Notes under the pieces: generated by a model
Told to the model about the DNA's origin: nothing
The model's database searches: none
The model's input: the letters and a program-made list of their open reading frames with translations, nothing else
Translations under genes and position numbers: made by a program
Origin: Candidatus Gorgonimonas leptogorgiae
GTDB lineage: Bacteria; Pseudomonadota; Gammaproteobacteria; Pseudomonadales; Endozoicomonadaceae
DNA: 5,297 nucleotides
Assembly: GCA_929200515.1 (NCBI GenBank)
Contig: CAKNAD010000201.1
Location: forward strand, 1 to 5,297
Direction of reading: 5' to 3'
Shown: positions 4,877 to 5,297 of the stretch, one piece after another
Numbering within the stretch: position 1 is the stretch's first letter
Layout of the letters: every line of letters starts with the position of its first letter

Positions 4877-5197
4877 TTACTTAATATTAGAGTTATTCTT
4901 AGCTACCTCTACAGTTTTTTGCGATACGGCACTTATACTTCTGTTTGCTATCATGGCAGTTACCGCCCCAATACTAGCAATACATAGGCAAGGTAATACT
5001 TGCTTACACGGAGGAACCCCCCTTAAGTGACTGATAGTTAATATATGGGCAATCGATGATGCTGTAAATCCGGCAACGCCAGATGTAATTAGCCCTATGC
5101 GTGATATTTTGTTCTCAGCAGGCATTATATTAGCATTGTTTATTTCATGAATATCTTTGTAATTATTAATAGAGTTTTGCGGTATATCATTATTCAT
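4877..5197 (-). CDS. Small two-helix membrane protein, function unknown
   Basis: This 106-residue protein has a polar, Asn-rich N-terminal third (1-32) and two hydrophobic segments at about 33-57 (IGLITSGVAGFTASSIAHI) and 66-86 (VLPCLCIASIGAVTAMIA). A short connecting loop (HLRGVPPCK) joins them, and the tail is polar and basic. There is no cleavable signal peptide at the start. Three cysteines (64, 70, 72) cluster at the entry to the second helix. The ATG at 5195-5197 has AGAGG at 5207-5211, nine bases upstream, which supports real translation. I do not recognise a family. Its layout, a disordered tail followed by a helical hairpin, is compatible with an inner-membrane protein, or a phage- or host-interaction protein, but the sequence cannot decide. 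A repeat copy lies 42 bases upstream of its start codon. Confidence 0.65.
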   Translation of the reverse strand: MNNDIPQNSINNYKDIHEINNANIMPAENKISRIGLITSGVAGFTASSIAHILTISHLRGVPPCKQVLPCLCIASIGAVTAMIANRSISAVSQKTVEVAKNNSNIK

Positions 5198-5238
5198 TTT
5201 ATGTAACCTCTTATTTTTATTAACTAAAATTTTAATTG

Positions 5239-5297
5239 TATCTACACGTGGCAGTTGAAAATGCAGGTTTTCAGCAAGTGATTATAAGTTTTTAGCC
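5239..5297 (-). repeat. Interspersed palindromic repeat element, copy 2 (cut by window end)
   Basis: On the minus strand, 5295-5276 matches 2519-2538 of copy 1 base for base. After one difference, 5274-5267 matches 2540-2547. GCCACGTGTAGATA (5252-5239) then corresponds to the copy 1 end GCCACCTGTATATA with two differences. Between these blocks this copy has 14 bases where copy 1 has 2. The extra bases complete a hairpin, TGAAAA (5256-5261) with TTTTCA (5268-5273). The other inverted end should lie beyond the window. A TACAAT hexamer (minus strand, 5235-5240) at the edge of the repeat could be the -10 box of the small gene, but no good -35 accompanies it. Confidence 0.7.

Overview
The window is AT-rich (roughly one third G+C) and looks like the chromosome of a low-GC, probably host-associated gammaproteobacterium. 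Four points suggest this. All four tRNA genes encode their 3' CCA. Their order in transcription (Pro-UGG, Arg-UCU, His-GUG, Leu-UAG) resembles the Pro-Arg-His-Leu clusters I know from Pseudomonas and relatives. PutP matches Escherichia coli PutP closely in length and residue numbering. MltB is a proteobacterial enzyme. A Legionellales, Francisella or Piscirickettsia-like bacterium would fit, but nothing here fixes the genus.

Layout: bases 1-120 are the 3' end of a plus-strand gene I do not recognise, followed by a hairpin terminator (137-160). A minus-strand tRNA operon fills 305-865, driven by a good TTGACG/TAGTAT promoter at 897-925. Upstream of it, on the same strand, lies putP (951-2465), a 504-residue sodium/proline symporter with key residues intact. 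A 531-base non-coding stretch (2466-2996) then separates putP from the divergent plus-strand mltB (2997-4094), a periplasmic lytic murein transglycosylase. mltB ends tail to tail with, and overlapping by 59 bases, a minus-strand multi-pass membrane protein gene (4036-4707) resembling the DUF975 family. Upstream of that, also on the minus strand, is a small two-helix membrane protein gene of unknown function (4877-5197).

The genes do not form one pathway. They are a tRNA operon, a nutrient transporter, a cell-wall enzyme and two membrane proteins, each apparently with its own promoter region. I see no defence system, CRISPR array, prophage or intact insertion sequence.

The most interesting item is an interspersed repeat present twice in opposite orientation: complete at 2497-2563 upstream of putP, and cut by the window edge at 5239-5297 upstream of the small membrane gene. 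The first copy is bounded by 14-bp inverted ends with one mismatch, like a very small palindromic or MITE-type element. The copies differ by a 12-base indel that removes one arm of a hairpin. Smaller points are a 12-bp palindrome in the putP leader, a 10-bp inverted repeat overlapping the likely promoter of the DUF975-like gene, a degenerate metal-binding loop in MltB, and a U-U mismatch in the acceptor stem of tRNA-Leu.
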